From Spirochaetaceae bacterium (lineage in GTDB: Bacteria > Spirochaetota > Spirochaetia > Treponematales > Treponemataceae): a stretch of 64,000 nt of DNA. The position numbers and the translations under genes are program-made. Each line of letters begins with the position of its first letter. The stretch's first letter is position 1. Below the pieces are notes generated by a model. That model worked only from the letters and a program-made list of their open reading frames with translations, did not search any database and was not told the DNA's origin. Below, in pieces: positions 1 to 8,979 of the stretch. The stretch spans positions 29,036 through 93,035 of the forward strand of contig JAFQDD010000010.1 in assembly GCA_017416145.1 (NCBI GenBank), read 5' to 3'.

Positions 1-1643
1 TTCTTGAAGTAAATCCACAGGAAAATCTAAAAATCCTAGAAGCTGAAATGAAAGAGGCTGCAAAAAAACTGGATTTTGAAAAGGCTGCCCGACTTCGAGA
101 CGGAATAAACGCTGTAAAAGTTTTATTGATGAAAAATCTTGTTTCCGATTTCGACCCAAATTCCAGAGATTACATTGGTTATGCCACAGAAGGAAGCCTT
201 GTTTCTTTTGCAGTTTTAAAAATGCGAAATGGAAAACTAGAATCAAGAGATTTATTCCGCACTCTTTCATTAAAAGATGATGATGAAATAATGTCTGAGT
301 TTTTTCCAGCTTTTTACACAGAAAAAGAACTGGTTCCAGCAAATATTTTTGTGCCACCAAAAACTGATGTTAAACTTTTACGCCAATGGCTAAAAGAAAC
401 CTTTAATATTCGGCCAAAAATCACCTTGGTGGGAAAAAGCGAAAAAATAGAAAATCGCCACAGAGCTAGTTTTGAAATGGCAAATCACAACGCAAAAGAA
501 GATATTATCCGTCGTCTTCGAGAACGGGGAGATATACCAGCTTTAAAAGAATTGCAACAACTTTTAGATTTACCAGTCTTACCGCTTCGCATTGAAGGAT
601 TTGATATTGCCCACTTACACGGAAAATATCCTGTGGCAAGTTTAATCAGTTTTTACAACGGAAATCCAGACAAAAAAAATTATCGCTATTTTCGCTTAAA
701 AACCACAGATGGCATAATCGACGACTTTGCTTCTATGAAAGAAGCCACCACAAGGCGCTACACCAGATTGTTAAACGAAAAAGCTGATTTACCAGATTTA
801 ATTATGGTAGACGGTGGAATTGGCCAAGTAAACGCTGTAAAAGAAGTGCTTTCTGCCTTGGATTTAGACATTCCTCTAGTGGGTCTTGCTGAAAAAAATG
901 AAGAGCTTTATTTCCCTGGAAATTCCACCCCTTTGGTTTTACCTCGCAGAAGTGATGCCTTACGGCTTTTGCAACGGGTTCGAGATGAAACTCACCGTTT
1001 TGCCACAACCCAAAACCAGAAGCTTCGTTCCAAAGAAAATGTGGTTTCTCGCTTTGAAAAATTGCCAAACATAGGGAAAAAACGGGCTAAACTTATTTAT
1101 AAAACTTGGAAAACATTATCGGCTTTTGAAGCTGTTTGTAAGTCTGCCCCAGAAGAAGTTTCTGAAACTCTAGCAATGCCCATTTCAAAAGTAGAAGAAG
1201 CAAGACTTGGGGCAAAGATTCTTTTACAAGAAGCCGCCGAAAAACAACAAACCGCAAAAGCCGCCGGCGTTACAGGAATGGTGCGACCTCACAGCAAGGA
1301 AAACTCTTTTACAGAAGAACTTGCTAGACAAGCACTACAAAGCGACGGCGGCGGTCACAGCGGAAAAGCTATTTCTTCAGAAGAAGCTGGTGCAGCTCAA
1401 CAAGGTGGCGGCTTTCACAGCGGAAAAGCGATTTCTCTAGAAAAAGCTGGTGCAGCTCAACAAGGTAGCGGCGGTCACAGCGGAAAAACGATTTCTCTAG
1501 AAAAAGCTGGTGCAGAAAAAACCGCCCCTACTCGTGCAGCAAAAAACGCTAAAAATGCCCCAGAAACTAGCTATCTTTCTTCTCTTGCCGCTTCTGCCTT
1601 AGAAGATACTCTAGAAGCCGCTGAACCAGAACAAAAATATTAA
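1..1643 (+). CDS. uvrC: UvrABC excinuclease subunit C, 5' end outside window
   Basis: UvrC makes the dual incisions of nucleotide excision repair after UvrAB loads it on damage. The gene enters from the left edge: the frame is open from base 3 with no start, so the N-terminal GIY-YIG nuclease is missing here. What remains begins in the UVR motif (KKLDFEKAARLRD), followed by the RNase H-like C-terminal nuclease region (IEGFDIAHLHG, then LIMVDGGIGQ) and a helix-hairpin-helix segment (LPNIGKKRAKLI). UvrC normally ends soon after that. This copy carries about 130 extra residues rich in Ala, Gly, Lys and Glu, including a 20-residue tandem repeat. Family assignment is firm. The role of the tail is unknown. 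The next gene has its own promoter. Confidence 0.95.
   Translation, partial: LEVNPQENLKILEAEMKEAAKKLDFEKAARLRDGINAVKVLLMKNLVSDFDPNSRDYIGYATEGSLVSFAVLKMRNGKLESRDLFRTLSLKDDDEIMSEFFPAFYTEKELVPANIFVPPKTDVKLLRQWLKETFNIRPKITLVGKSEKIENRHRASFEMANHNAKEDIIRRLRERGDIPALKELQQLLDLPVLPLRIEGFDIAHLHGKYPVASLISFYNGNPDKKNYRYFRLKTTDGIIDDFASMKEATTRRYTRLLNEKADLPDLIMVDGGIGQVNAVKEVLSALDLDIPLVGLAEKNEELYFPGNSTPLVLPRRSDALRLLQRVRDETHRFATTQNQKLRSKENVVSRFEKLPNIGKKRAKLIYKTWKTLSAFEAVCKSAPEEVSETLAMPISKVEEARLGAKILLQEAAEKQQTAKAAGVTGMVRPHSKENSFTEELARQALQSDGGGHSGKAISSEEAGAAQQGGGFHSGKAISLEKAGAAQQGSGGHSGKTISLEKAGAEKTAPTRAAKNAKNAPETSYLSSLAASALEDTLEAAEPEQKY
1350..1520 (+). repeat. 60-bp in-frame tandem repeat in the uvrC tail
   Basis: There are nearly three head-to-tail copies of a 60-base unit (1350-1409, 1410-1469, 1470-1520), each encoding about 20 residues around the core HSGKAIS followed by EKAGAAQQG. 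The unit length is divisible by three, so copy-number change would alter tail length without breaking the frame. Confidence 0.85.
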
Positions 1644-1703
1644 CAATTTGTTATTTTTTTATTTTTTTTAAAATCTAGTACTTTTTTCATTTTAGAAGTG
1701 TGT

Positions 1704-1709
1704 TATAAT
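1704..1709 (+). promoter_or_regulatory. -10 box giving a probable leaderless chemoreceptor mRNA
   Basis: A perfect TATAAT ends six bases before the ATG at 1716, and no Shine-Dalgarno sequence lies between. Transcription would start at or next to the start codon. The -35 region is only T-rich, with no clear TTGACA. Confidence 0.5.
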
Positions 1710-1715
1710 TAACGT

Positions 1716-3602
1716 ATGTCAATTTCACTAGGTTTTATTTTATCATTTGTGCCAGTAGCTATATCTGGTTCTTTATTATTACGTTGGTTTCAGTTAGCTT
1801 TTCTTTACAACACTTTGGATAAGTATTTTTCTGATATCGGAATCACTTTGGGAGTTACAGTTTTATTAGTAATTATTGCAAGTATTATCGTTTGCCTGAA
1901 ATTGAAACCCTTTGATGCCATAGTAAAACGCATATCCTCTGGCGGAGCAAAAGCCACAACAGACGAAAAAATCCAATGTCTTAAAATCCAAAGAACAATT
2001 ACAAAAATTATGATAGTCGTATATTTCCTAGGATTTTTTGTTGGACAACTTGCAGTTTCAAGTATAGAAGTTATCGTTGGAGTTACAGAGCTAAATATCG
2101 TAAATATTATGTTAGCAGTTGCTCAAGCAACTACTCTTGGAGCTTTATTTTTGCTCATTACCTTAAACGCATTTTCTAGTTTTATATCAAAATACAAAAA
2201 AATGCTTGAGATTCAAGACTTGTCAATCTTGGGGAAAAACAAAGAATTAAAAATCACCACCCAAGCTGGAATTATTTTTGGTTTCTCAATGGTTTTTGTA
2301 ATCATCAACTTTTCAACTGTTCCAATGGGAATCCTAAATTCAAACATTGAATACACATTTGAAGATTTTATCAGTCGAGCAGTAAAAGCCTCAGTTGTTT
2401 CTTTTGTTTGTGTATCTGTTCCATTTTGCATTTTCTTGCAAAGTTTGGATTCTCGCCTAAAAGACACAGCATCAAGAATTAGTGATATCGCTGGAAAGGG
2501 TGATTTATCAAATCGTATCAATATTTCATCAACTGATGATTTAGGTCAAGTTCTTAGCAATATTAATGGATTGATTAACAATCTTTCTTCAATGGTTATC
2601 AATATGAAACAAGGAACTGGAGTGGTTTCCAATTCTGCAAAATCTTTGACAGATGTTGCAAATTCTGCGATTTCTGCTCTAGAAGACATGAAAGATGCCT
2701 TTTATTTAATTGACGAAAATGTAAAATCTCAAAATCAATATATTGAAATTGCAGATAAAAACGTTGAAGAATTAACTGCCGATGTTGAAACTGTTAAACA
2801 TCACATTCAAGAACAAAGTGCAGCCATTCAACAAACCTCTGCATCAATTTCAGAAATGACTGCAAATATTGCTTCTGTAGCTGATTTGACACAAAAAGCT
2901 GATGAAGTTTCCCAAAATCTTTCAAATGCTAGTACAATCGGTACAGAATCCATAAGCAATGCTATGACTGCAATTTCCCAGATTCAACAAGCATCTTTAG
3001 AAGTACAAGATATTATCAAAGTAATTCAAAAGATTTCTTCTCAAACAAACTTATTGGCTATGAATGCAGCAATCGAAGCAGCTCATGCTGGAGAAGTTGG
3101 AAAAGGTTTTGCCGTTGTTGCAGATGAAGTTCGCTCCCTTGCCACATCTTCTGGAAAAAGTGCAACGGATATTCAGCAACACATCAAAGATATGGTTGAC
3201 AAAATCAACAGTGGTGTTGAAGCTATGAATAGTGCCAGTGGAGCTTTCAAAGACATTGCAGGACACGTTGATACAAACGTAAACCTTACAAAAACCATTG
3301 CTGCGGCTATGGACGAACAAAGAACTGGAGCAGAAGAAACTCTAAAAACTACTGCCGAAATTGTTGATGCAATCCACGCTATCCAAGTTCTAACAGAAAA
3401 CGAAAGCAAAAACGCCTTGGCTCTAAAAGACGCTATGAAAAATGTTGTTAATGCTTCAAAACAGGCAGAAGAAGTTGTGGAAGCAAGTTCTGTTTCTTCA
3501 AATGCCCTACAAAACGCTTTGGATAAAGTTTCTGAGAGCATAAAAGACAACGAAAATGCCGTTGCATCTATGAAAAAAGACATTGATATTTTCGTGGTAT
3601 AA
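1716..3602 (+). CDS. methyl-accepting chemotaxis protein with six-helix membrane sensor
   Basis: This is a 628-residue chemoreceptor that would signal through CheW/CheA to the flagellar motors. The first 250 residues form about six hydrophobic helices with short loops instead of the usual periplasmic sensor, so it probably senses within or near the membrane. A HAMP-like linker follows (around 250-300), then a long coiled-coil signalling domain. The hairpin tip reads [20 protein letters not shown] followed by [13 protein letters not shown] at about 439-475. There is no C-terminal CheR-docking pentapeptide. The architecture matches the chemoreceptor at 34270-36126, so the two look like paralogues. 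The ligand cannot be read from sequence. A terminator follows immediately. Confidence 0.93.
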   Translation: MSISLGFILSFVPVAISGSLLLRWFQLAFLYNTLDKYFSDIGITLGVTVLLVIIASIIVCLKLKPFDAIVKRISSGGAKATTDEKIQCLKIQRTITKIMIVVYFLGFFVGQLAVSSIEVIVGVTELNIVNIMLAVAQATTLGALFLLITLNAFSSFISKYKKMLEIQDLSILGKNKELKITTQAGIIFGFSMVFVIINFSTVPMGILNSNIEYTFEDFISRAVKASVVSFVCVSVPFCIFLQSLDSRLKDTASRISDIAGKGDLSNRINISSTDDLGQVLSNINGLINNLSSMVINMKQGTGVVSNSAKSLTDVANSAISALEDMKDAFYLIDENVKSQNQYIEIADKNVEELTADVETVKHHIQEQSAAIQQTSASISEMTANIASVADLTQKADEVSQNLSNASTIGTESISNAMTAISQIQQASLEVQDIIKVIQKISSQTNLLAMNAAIEAAHAGEVGKGFAVVADEVRSLATSSGKSATDIQQHIKDMVDKINSGVEAMNSASGAFKDIAGHVDTNVNLTKTIAAAMDEQRTGAEETLKTTAEIVDAIHAIQVLTENESKNALALKDAMKNVVNASKQAEEVVEASSVSSNALQNALDKVSESIKDNENAVASMKKDIDIFVV

Positions 3603-3653
3603 CAATTTGATTTATTAACCAAATCATATTTTTATATTTTCAATATTTGAACT

Positions 3654-3690
3654 AAAAACTAGAATTTGTAATATGCAAGTTCTAGTTTTT
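3654..3690 (+). terminator. terminator of the chemoreceptor gene
   Basis: A 15-bp stem (3654-3668 with 3676-3690, one wobble pair) closes a 7-base loop and ends in a T run. It overlaps an upstream in-frame ATG at 3673, which argues that the peptidase gene starts later, at 3772. Confidence 0.85.
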
Positions 3691-3735
3691 TTATATCCGC
3701 AACATTTTTGCTCATTTTGCGTCTTGGAAAAACTA

Positions 3736-3764
3736 TTGCTCCAGCTAATCGAAAATTGTATATT
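3736..3764 (+). promoter_or_regulatory. promoter of pepF, leaderless type
   Basis: TTGCTC (3736-3741) and TATATT (3759-3764) are separated by exactly 17 bases. The -10 ends seven bases before the ATG at 3772 and there is no Shine-Dalgarno sequence, so the transcript should begin at or near the start codon. Confidence 0.5.
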
Positions 3765-3771
3765 ATCTTTT

Positions 3772-5562
3772 ATGAAAACAAATCCAAAAACAGATACAAC
3801 AATTCCACGCTGGGATTTATCCAGCATTTACACAAGTTTTCAAGGCAATGACTTTGAAAACGCTATGACAAAAGTTGCAGAAGGCAACAACAAACTAAAC
3901 GCCCTACTTTCTGACTACAATCCAAATATCAACTTTGACAAATGGCTTATTTCTTACTTAGAAATTGAAAATCAAATTGATGCTGAGTTTGAATCACTTT
4001 ATGCTTACACAGAAGCAATTTCTAGCACAGATACCACAAACACAGAAAGTTTAAATATTATTTCAAAATTAGATGATATTAGCCTAGAACTTTCTAAAAC
4101 TGAATTAACTTTCTTGGAAATCCTAAATCAAAACAAAGATAAAATCGGGGATTTTTGCCAAAATAATGAAAAATTCGCTGAATATCAATATGTTTTAAAT
4201 AAAAGGATATTAGGTTTTTCCCACAATATGTCAAAAGCTGAAGAAAATCTTGCAGAAGATTTACAGCGTACTGGGGGAGACGCTTGGAGCCGTTTGCAAG
4301 GACAAATTATCAGTAATCTTGTGGATAAAGAAACTGGCAAAACTTTTAACCAGCTTAGAAACGAGGCTTACAGCGATTCCAAAGAAACTAGAAAAACCGC
4401 TTACGAAAAAGAACTTGCTTTGCTAGAAGGAGCAAAAATCCCACTGGCAGCTTGTTTGAATAACCTAAAAGGTGCAACCGTTACCCTAAATCGTCGCCGA
4501 AACTGGACCGATGCCATTGAACGAAGCCTTTCCAGTGCAAGAATCAGCAAAAAAACTCTAGAATCTTTAATCGGTGCCATAGAAGACTCTCTTCCTTTCT
4601 GGCAAGACTACCTAAAAACCAAAGCCAACATTCTTGGCGACGGAGACGCACTTCCATTTTACGATTTATTTGCTCCACTTCCAAACAAAAATCCTTCAGA
4701 AGAAAAAGTTTGGATCTTTGAAGAAGCAAAAAATTATATTATTGAACGATATTCAAGTTTTTCTTCTCACATGGGCGATTTTGCAAAAATGGCCTTTGAA
4801 CAAAATTGGATAGACGCTGAAGTTCGTAAGGGAAAAGTGGGCGGCGCTTACTGTACAAGTTTTCCAGCCCACAAACAAGCTCGGGTTTTAACAAACTTTA
4901 CAGGTACTTTTTCTGATATTTTGACTTTAGCCCACGAGCTTGGTCACGCTTACCACGATCATTGTATTCACCACAAAGATTACGCCTTGCTTGGGTATCC
5001 TATGACATTGGCAGAAACCGCCAGTATTTTTGCAGAAACTATCGTTATGGAAGATATGCTTTCTAAAACAGAAGGATACGAAAAAGCAAAACTTGCTGAA
5101 ATGCACTTAAGTGATGGCTGCCAAGTTCTAGTTGATATTTTAAGCCGCTTCTATTTTGAAAAATCAGTTTTTGAGAAAAAAGAAGCTGGTCTTGAATTAA
5201 GTGCAGAAGATTTTTGCAATTTGATGTTAGAGGCTCAGAATCGTTCCTACGGAAAAGGCTTAAAAGAGGATGAAAAACACAGTTTTATGTGGGCACAAAA
5301 AGTTCACTATTACAGTCCAGAACTTGATTTTTACAATTTCCCTTATGCCTTCGGACAACTTTTCGCCCTAGCCTTGTACGCTCGATACAAAAAAGAAGGA
5401 AAATCTTTTACAGAAGTTTACCAACAACTTCTAGCCACAACCGGAAGCAAATCCTGCGAAGAAGTTTGCAAAGAAGCTGGTTTTGACATCGAAACAAAAG
5501 ATTTCTGGCTTTCTGGAATTAAAGAATTCCAAAGTAATTTGGACATTTTGAAAGAATATTAA
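3772..5562 (+). CDS. pepF: M3 family oligoendopeptidase (PepF type)
   Basis: This is a cytoplasmic zinc metallopeptidase of about 596 residues that cleaves short peptides, the normal length for the M3B oligoendopeptidase F family. The zinc site HELGH is at residues 388-392 (preceded by ILTLA), with a downstream Glu-rich helix (LAETASIFAETIVME) that supplies the third ligand in this family. The C-terminal block around FPYAFGQLFALALYARY is also family-typical. No signal peptide is visible. I start at 3772 because an earlier in-frame ATG (3673) lies inside the preceding terminator and because a promoter sits just before 3772. It is monocistronic, with terminators on both sides. Confidence 0.95.
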   Translation: MKTNPKTDTTIPRWDLSSIYTSFQGNDFENAMTKVAEGNNKLNALLSDYNPNINFDKWLISYLEIENQIDAEFESLYAYTEAISSTDTTNTESLNIISKLDDISLELSKTELTFLEILNQNKDKIGDFCQNNEKFAEYQYVLNKRILGFSHNMSKAEENLAEDLQRTGGDAWSRLQGQIISNLVDKETGKTFNQLRNEAYSDSKETRKTAYEKELALLEGAKIPLAACLNNLKGATVTLNRRRNWTDAIERSLSSARISKKTLESLIGAIEDSLPFWQDYLKTKANILGDGDALPFYDLFAPLPNKNPSEEKVWIFEEAKNYIIERYSSFSSHMGDFAKMAFEQNWIDAEVRKGKVGGAYCTSFPAHKQARVLTNFTGTFSDILTLAHELGHAYHDHCIHHKDYALLGYPMTLAETASIFAETIVMEDMLSKTEGYEKAKLAEMHLSDGCQVLVDILSRFYFEKSVFEKKEAGLELSAEDFCNLMLEAQNRSYGKGLKEDEKHSFMWAQKVHYYSPELDFYNFPYAFGQLFALALYARYKKEGKSFTEVYQQLLATTGSKSCEEVCKEAGFDIETKDFWLSGIKEFQSNLDILKEY

Positions 5563-5589
5563 AAAAAAGAATAGAAAATCTTAGAAAAC

Positions 5590-5630
5590 AAAAAGCGAGT
5601 AAGAATTCAAAAAAACTTACTCGCTTTTTT
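5590..5630 (+). terminator. terminator of pepF
   Basis: A 14-bp stem (5590-5603 with 5616-5629; arm AAAAAGCGAGTAAG) and a 12-base loop are flanked by A and T runs, so it could work in both directions. Confidence 0.85.
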
Positions 5631-5738
5631 CGCATAATATATTTTTATATACATTTTTTTCTAAATTACCATTCCCAACTCCAAGAAAGGGAGTCCAGAG
5701 GTTCTCCTCTGGTCGTTCTTTTGGGAAAGAGAGGAGCA

Positions 5739-5787
5739 CGAGGAGAGAAAACCCGTTTTATCGAAAAAAATGGGTTTTCTCTCCTCG
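5739..5787 (-). terminator. long hairpin just after serA
   Basis: A perfect 16-bp stem (5739-5754 with 5772-5787; arm CGAGGAGAGAAAACCC) lies seven bases after the serA stop. There is no long T run on the minus-strand side, so it may act as an mRNA 3'-end stabiliser as much as a terminator. A smaller hairpin (CCAGAGG/CCTCTGG, about 5694-5712) lies beyond it. The stem resembles the hairpin at 20308-20357. Confidence 0.6.
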
Positions 5788-5793
5788 TAAGTA

Positions 5794-6972
5794 CTAACCA
5801 GCTATACAGCGAACGTTAATAACACCTTCAATTGATTTTAGCTTAGCCACAACATCATCTGACACTGGGCAAGAAACGTCAATCAAGTTATAAGCCAAAT
5901 CTGCACGATTTTGGTTTACCATTCCTTCGATATTTAGCTTTGCATCAGCCAAGATTGTAGAAATCTGACCAACCATGTTTGGAACGTTTTTGTTAGCAAT
6001 ACACAAACGAGTTCCACTAGCTGGAATTTGTGCATCCAAATATGTTTTTGGGAAGTTTACAGAGTTTACAATATTTCCTCTTTCTAGGAAATCTTTTAGT
6101 TGTTTTACAGCCATAAAAGCACAGTTATCTTCTGCTTCTGGAGTTGAAGCTCCCAAGTGTGGAAGACAAATTACTTTATCATTTGCTAAAAGTTCTTCGT
6201 CTGTAAAGTCTGTAATGTATTGAGCAATTTTTCCAGCTTCAATTGCAGCAATTACGTCTTTGTTTACAACCAAACCACCACGAGCAAAGTTCAAAAGACG
6301 AACGCCTTTTTTCATCATATTGATTCTGTCAGCGTTGATAAATCCCTTTGTGTCGTTTGTTTGTGGAATGTGCAAAGAAACGTAATCAGATTTTGAAAGT
6401 AGTGATTCTAAGCTTTCTGCCTTGTGAACAGCACGACTCAAAGACCAAGCTGCATCAACAGAAATGTATGGGTCATAACCAATAACATCCATTCCAAGAC
6501 CGATTGCTGTGTTTGCAACCATTGCACCAATTGCACCAAGACCGATTACACCAAGAGTTTTTCCCTTGATTTCTGGTCCAACAAATTGACTTTTGCCTTT
6601 TTCTGCTAAATCTGGGATTTCGTCCCCTTTTCCAGCAAGAGTTTTTGCCCATTCTGCAGCCTTGTGAACAGGACGGCTAGAAAATAGCAAAGCAGCAATT
6701 ACAAGTTCTTTTACAGCGTTTGCATTTGCACCAGGAGTGTTAAAAACTACAACACCTTTTTCTGTCATTGCAGGAATTGGAATATTGTTTACACCAGCTC
6801 CAGCACGAGCAACAGCTTTTACAGAAGCTGGAAGTTCCATAGAGTGCATATCAGCACTGCGTAGAAGAATTGCATCTGGATTTAAGATTTCTGAAGCAAT
6901 TTCATAATCATCCCGTGGGAAATTAGCTAAACCTTCAGCAGAAATTTTATTTAATGTTTGAATCTTGAACAT
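5794..6972 (-). CDS. serA: D-3-phosphoglycerate dehydrogenase
   Basis: SerA oxidises 3-phosphoglycerate to 3-phosphohydroxypyruvate with NAD+, the first step of serine synthesis. At 392 residues it is the short form. The N-terminal part carries the substrate-binding domain (ARAGAGVNNIP), the centre has the Rossmann motif GLGAIG, and catalytic segments NFARGG and CLPHLGAST follow. The last 75 residues form an ACT domain (VPNMVGQISTILADAKLNI), the usual site of serine feedback. It lies 69 bases behind serC on the same strand and is presumably co-transcribed with it. A Shine-Dalgarno-like AAAGGAT precedes the start. Confidence 0.95.
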   Translation of the reverse strand: MFKIQTLNKISAEGLANFPRDDYEIASEILNPDAILLRSADMHSMELPASVKAVARAGAGVNNIPIPAMTEKGVVVFNTPGANANAVKELVIAALLFSSRPVHKAAEWAKTLAGKGDEIPDLAEKGKSQFVGPEIKGKTLGVIGLGAIGAMVANTAIGLGMDVIGYDPYISVDAAWSLSRAVHKAESLESLLSKSDYVSLHIPQTNDTKGFINADRINMMKKGVRLLNFARGGLVVNKDVIAAIEAGKIAQYITDFTDEELLANDKVICLPHLGASTPEAEDNCAFMAVKQLKDFLERGNIVNSVNFPKTYLDAQIPASGTRLCIANKNVPNMVGQISTILADAKLNIEGMVNQNRADLAYNLIDVSCPVSDDVVAKLKSIEGVINVRCIAG

Positions 6973-7041
6973 TGTTTTATCCTTTTAGATTGATTTTTGA
7001 ATTTTAGGGGATTTTAACATCAATCCCAAAATCCATGATTT

Positions 7042-8148
7042 TTAGTTTTCTTTTGCAAATTTGTCCATGAAAGCGATAAGAGCTTTTACACCTTCTAAAG
7101 ACATTGCATTGTAAATTGAAGCTCTCATTCCACCAACAAGGCGGTGTCCAGCTAAGTTTACAAGACCAGCAGCTGCTGCTTCTGCAACAAATTTTTTATT
7201 GATTGCAGTTGCTTCTTCTCCATCATATTTTGTTAAGAATGGAATGTTCATCAAAGAACGGCTACCTTTTTCTGCTGTTGCATGGTAGAAATCAGAATTA
7301 TCAAGATAATCGTAGAATAAGTCTGCTTTTTCTTGATTGCGTTTTGCCATTCCTTCAGCACCACCATTTTTCTTAATCCATTTAAGAACTTTTCCCATCA
7401 TGTAGATTGTGTAACATGGTGGTGTGTTGTACATAGAACCTGCATCTGCGTGGATTTTGTACTGTAGCATTGTTGGTGTGTTTTCTACAGGCATTGTTTC
7501 TGGAATCAAATCTTCTCTGATGATAACAAGAGTTACACCTGCAGGAGCCAAGTTCTTTTGAGCACCAGCGTAAACTACACCGAATTTTGAAATATCAAGT
7601 GGTTCAGAAAGAATACAACTTGAAGCGTCAGTTACTAGAGGAATTTCGCTTCCGTCTGGACGTTTTGCTTCTGGGATATAAGACCATTTTGTTCCCATAA
7701 TTGTGTTGTTCATTGTGTAGTGAACATAGTCGTAATCTCCAACAATTGGTTCAACTTTTGGAATGTATGAGAAAGTTTTGTCTTCACTTGTAGCCAAAAC
7801 ATCAACTGTTAAATATTTTTTTGCTTCTGCAATAGCTTTTTTTGACCAAACACCAGTGTTGATATAAGCTGCTTTTCCGTTTTTCTTAAGGTTCATTGGA
7901 ATCATAGCAAATTGTGTACTTGCTCCACCTTGTAAGAAAAGAACCTTGTAGTTTTCTGGAACAGCCAAAAGTTCACGAACCAAAGCTTCACATTCAGCAA
8001 TAATTGGTTCATAAGCCTTTGAACGGTGAGACATTTCCATTACAGATTGTCCTGTTCCATTGCAATCAAGCATTTCTGCTGCTGCTTCATTTAATACTTC
8101 CTCTGGTAATGCAGATGGTCCTGCTGAAAAGTTAAATACACGTGCCAT
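7042..8148 (-). CDS. serC: phosphoserine aminotransferase
   Basis: SerC transaminates 3-phosphohydroxypyruvate with glutamate to phosphoserine (PLP-dependent), the step after SerA. The protein begins ARVFNFSAGPSALPEEV, the family signature. The PLP lysine sits in GAQKNLAPAGV, and the C-terminus has the conserved GHRLVGGMRASIYNAM. The frame stays open upstream to 8271, but the start is the ATG at 8148, directly behind AGGAGAAATT; the upstream extension falls inside a structured leader. Length is 368 residues, normal for the family. Regulation probably acts through that leader. Confidence 0.95.
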   Translation of the reverse strand: MARVFNFSAGPSALPEEVLNEAAAEMLDCNGTGQSVMEMSHRSKAYEPIIAECEALVRELLAVPENYKVLFLQGGASTQFAMIPMNLKKNGKAAYINTGVWSKKAIAEAKKYLTVDVLATSEDKTFSYIPKVEPIVGDYDYVHYTMNNTIMGTKWSYIPEAKRPDGSEIPLVTDASSCILSEPLDISKFGVVYAGAQKNLAPAGVTLVIIREDLIPETMPVENTPTMLQYKIHADAGSMYNTPPCYTIYMMGKVLKWIKKNGGAEGMAKRNQEKADLFYDYLDNSDFYHATAEKGSRSLMNIPFLTKYDGEEATAINKKFVAEAAAAGLVNLAGHRLVGGMRASIYNAMSLEGVKALIAFMDKFAKEN

Positions 8149-8324
8149 AATTTCTCCTAAAAAAAGTTTATGAGGAAATATCAATTTCCGATTAAACTTT
8201 TTACGCTGTTTCGCAATGAAATGAGAAACAGCAATATATATGAAAGTTTGCAACGCAAACTTTACAGACAAACACTTCGACGCTATTTTAGGAGAAGTGC
8301 TTGTCTCTATCTCCTATTAATAAA
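8149..8324 (-). promoter_or_regulatory. structured serC leader, candidate RNA switch
   Basis: Read on the minus strand, the 176 bases between rex and serC fold into four consecutive hairpins. They are: 8266-8278 with 8294-8306 (13 bp, one G-U); 8243-8251 with 8255-8263 (9 bp, 3-base loop); 8205-8212 with 8225-8232 (8 bp); and 8161-8170 with 8193-8202 (10 bp outer stem) with an inner 6-bp stem, running into a U7 tract like an intrinsic terminator. The U tract abuts the serC Shine-Dalgarno. The segment UUCUCCUAAAA (complement of 8286-8296) is perfectly complementary over 11 bases to the Shine-Dalgarno region UUUUAGGAGAA (8152-8162). It does not look to me like a T-box, a glycine riboswitch or a SAM riboswitch. 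A switch function is inferred. Confidence 0.6.
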
Positions 8325-8954
8325 TCATTTATTTCTTGCACTAAGATTTTGTAAAGAATCAATCACCGAGAGATTTTCAACTGCCGTTTCTGGTGGCAAT
8401 CGTAAAACCGCCGAAGTAAAGTTCACAATTCCTTTAATTCCAAACATACTCAATTTTGTTGCAGTTTCTTGGGCAACCTTTTCTGGAACAGTCAAAATCG
8501 CAAAGTCGATGGCTTTTTCTTTTATAACCTGCTCCATTCTAAGCGTGGAATACAAAGGAAAACTTGTTTTCAAAGTTTCTATTCTGTTTACGCTGCTATC
8601 AAAACCAGCCACAATTTTGTAGTTTGTTCCTTGAAAACAAGAACTTGTTGAAAGAGCTTCTCCAAGTAAACCAAGCCCCACAATACAACAAGTTTTTTCA
8701 TCCTGGTTTAAGTTTAGACATTTCATCAACTCTGATTTTAAGACAGAAACATCATAACCAGTTGATGAAGAACATTTTATCCCAACTGAGGAAATATCCC
8801 GTCTAACAGTAAAGTTTGTCCAACCAGTGCGTTGCTGAATCTCTGTGGAAGAAATCTTTTCTTTCCCCGTTGATTCAACCTGTCGTAAAAGGCGAATAAG
8901 TTTAATCAGTCTTTCTCTAGTTGGTTTAGAAATCTCTTTTTTTTCACTTTCCAT
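8325..8954 (-). CDS. rex: redox-sensing transcriptional repressor Rex
   Basis: Rex is a dimeric repressor that reads the NADH/NAD+ ratio and controls fermentation, hydrogenase and respiration genes. The 209-residue protein has an N-terminal winged-helix domain (about 1-80, with STEIQQRTGWTNFTVRRDIS) and a Rossmann NAD(H) domain starting at IVGLGLLGEAL. Length and order match the family. Its own promoter carries a matching operator, suggesting autoregulation. The NAD-linked hydrogenase at 27-32 kb is a plausible target, although I found no Rex site in front of it. It is upstream of serC and may be co-transcribed with it. Confidence 0.93.
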   Translation of the reverse strand: MESEKKEISKPTRERLIKLIRLLRQVESTGKEKISSTEIQQRTGWTNFTVRRDISSVGIKCSSSTGYDVSVLKSELMKCLNLNQDEKTCCIVGLGLLGEALSTSSCFQGTNYKIVAGFDSSVNRIETLKTSFPLYSTLRMEQVIKEKAIDFAILTVPEKVAQETATKLSMFGIKGIVNFTSAVLRLPPETAVENLSVIDSLQNLSARNK

Positions 8955-8979
8955 AATGATTCTTTTCGCTTGTGTTTTC

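Noticed and set aside
8149..8324. Known riboswitch or T-box in the serC leader
   Set aside because: No T-box sequence and no glycine or SAM aptamer core that I recognise, so I list it only as a novel candidate.
8170..8622. 150-codon plus-strand frame opposite the rex end and serC leader
   Set aside because: It is antisense to rex and the hairpin leader, with no ribosome-binding site or family resemblance. It is a shadow.
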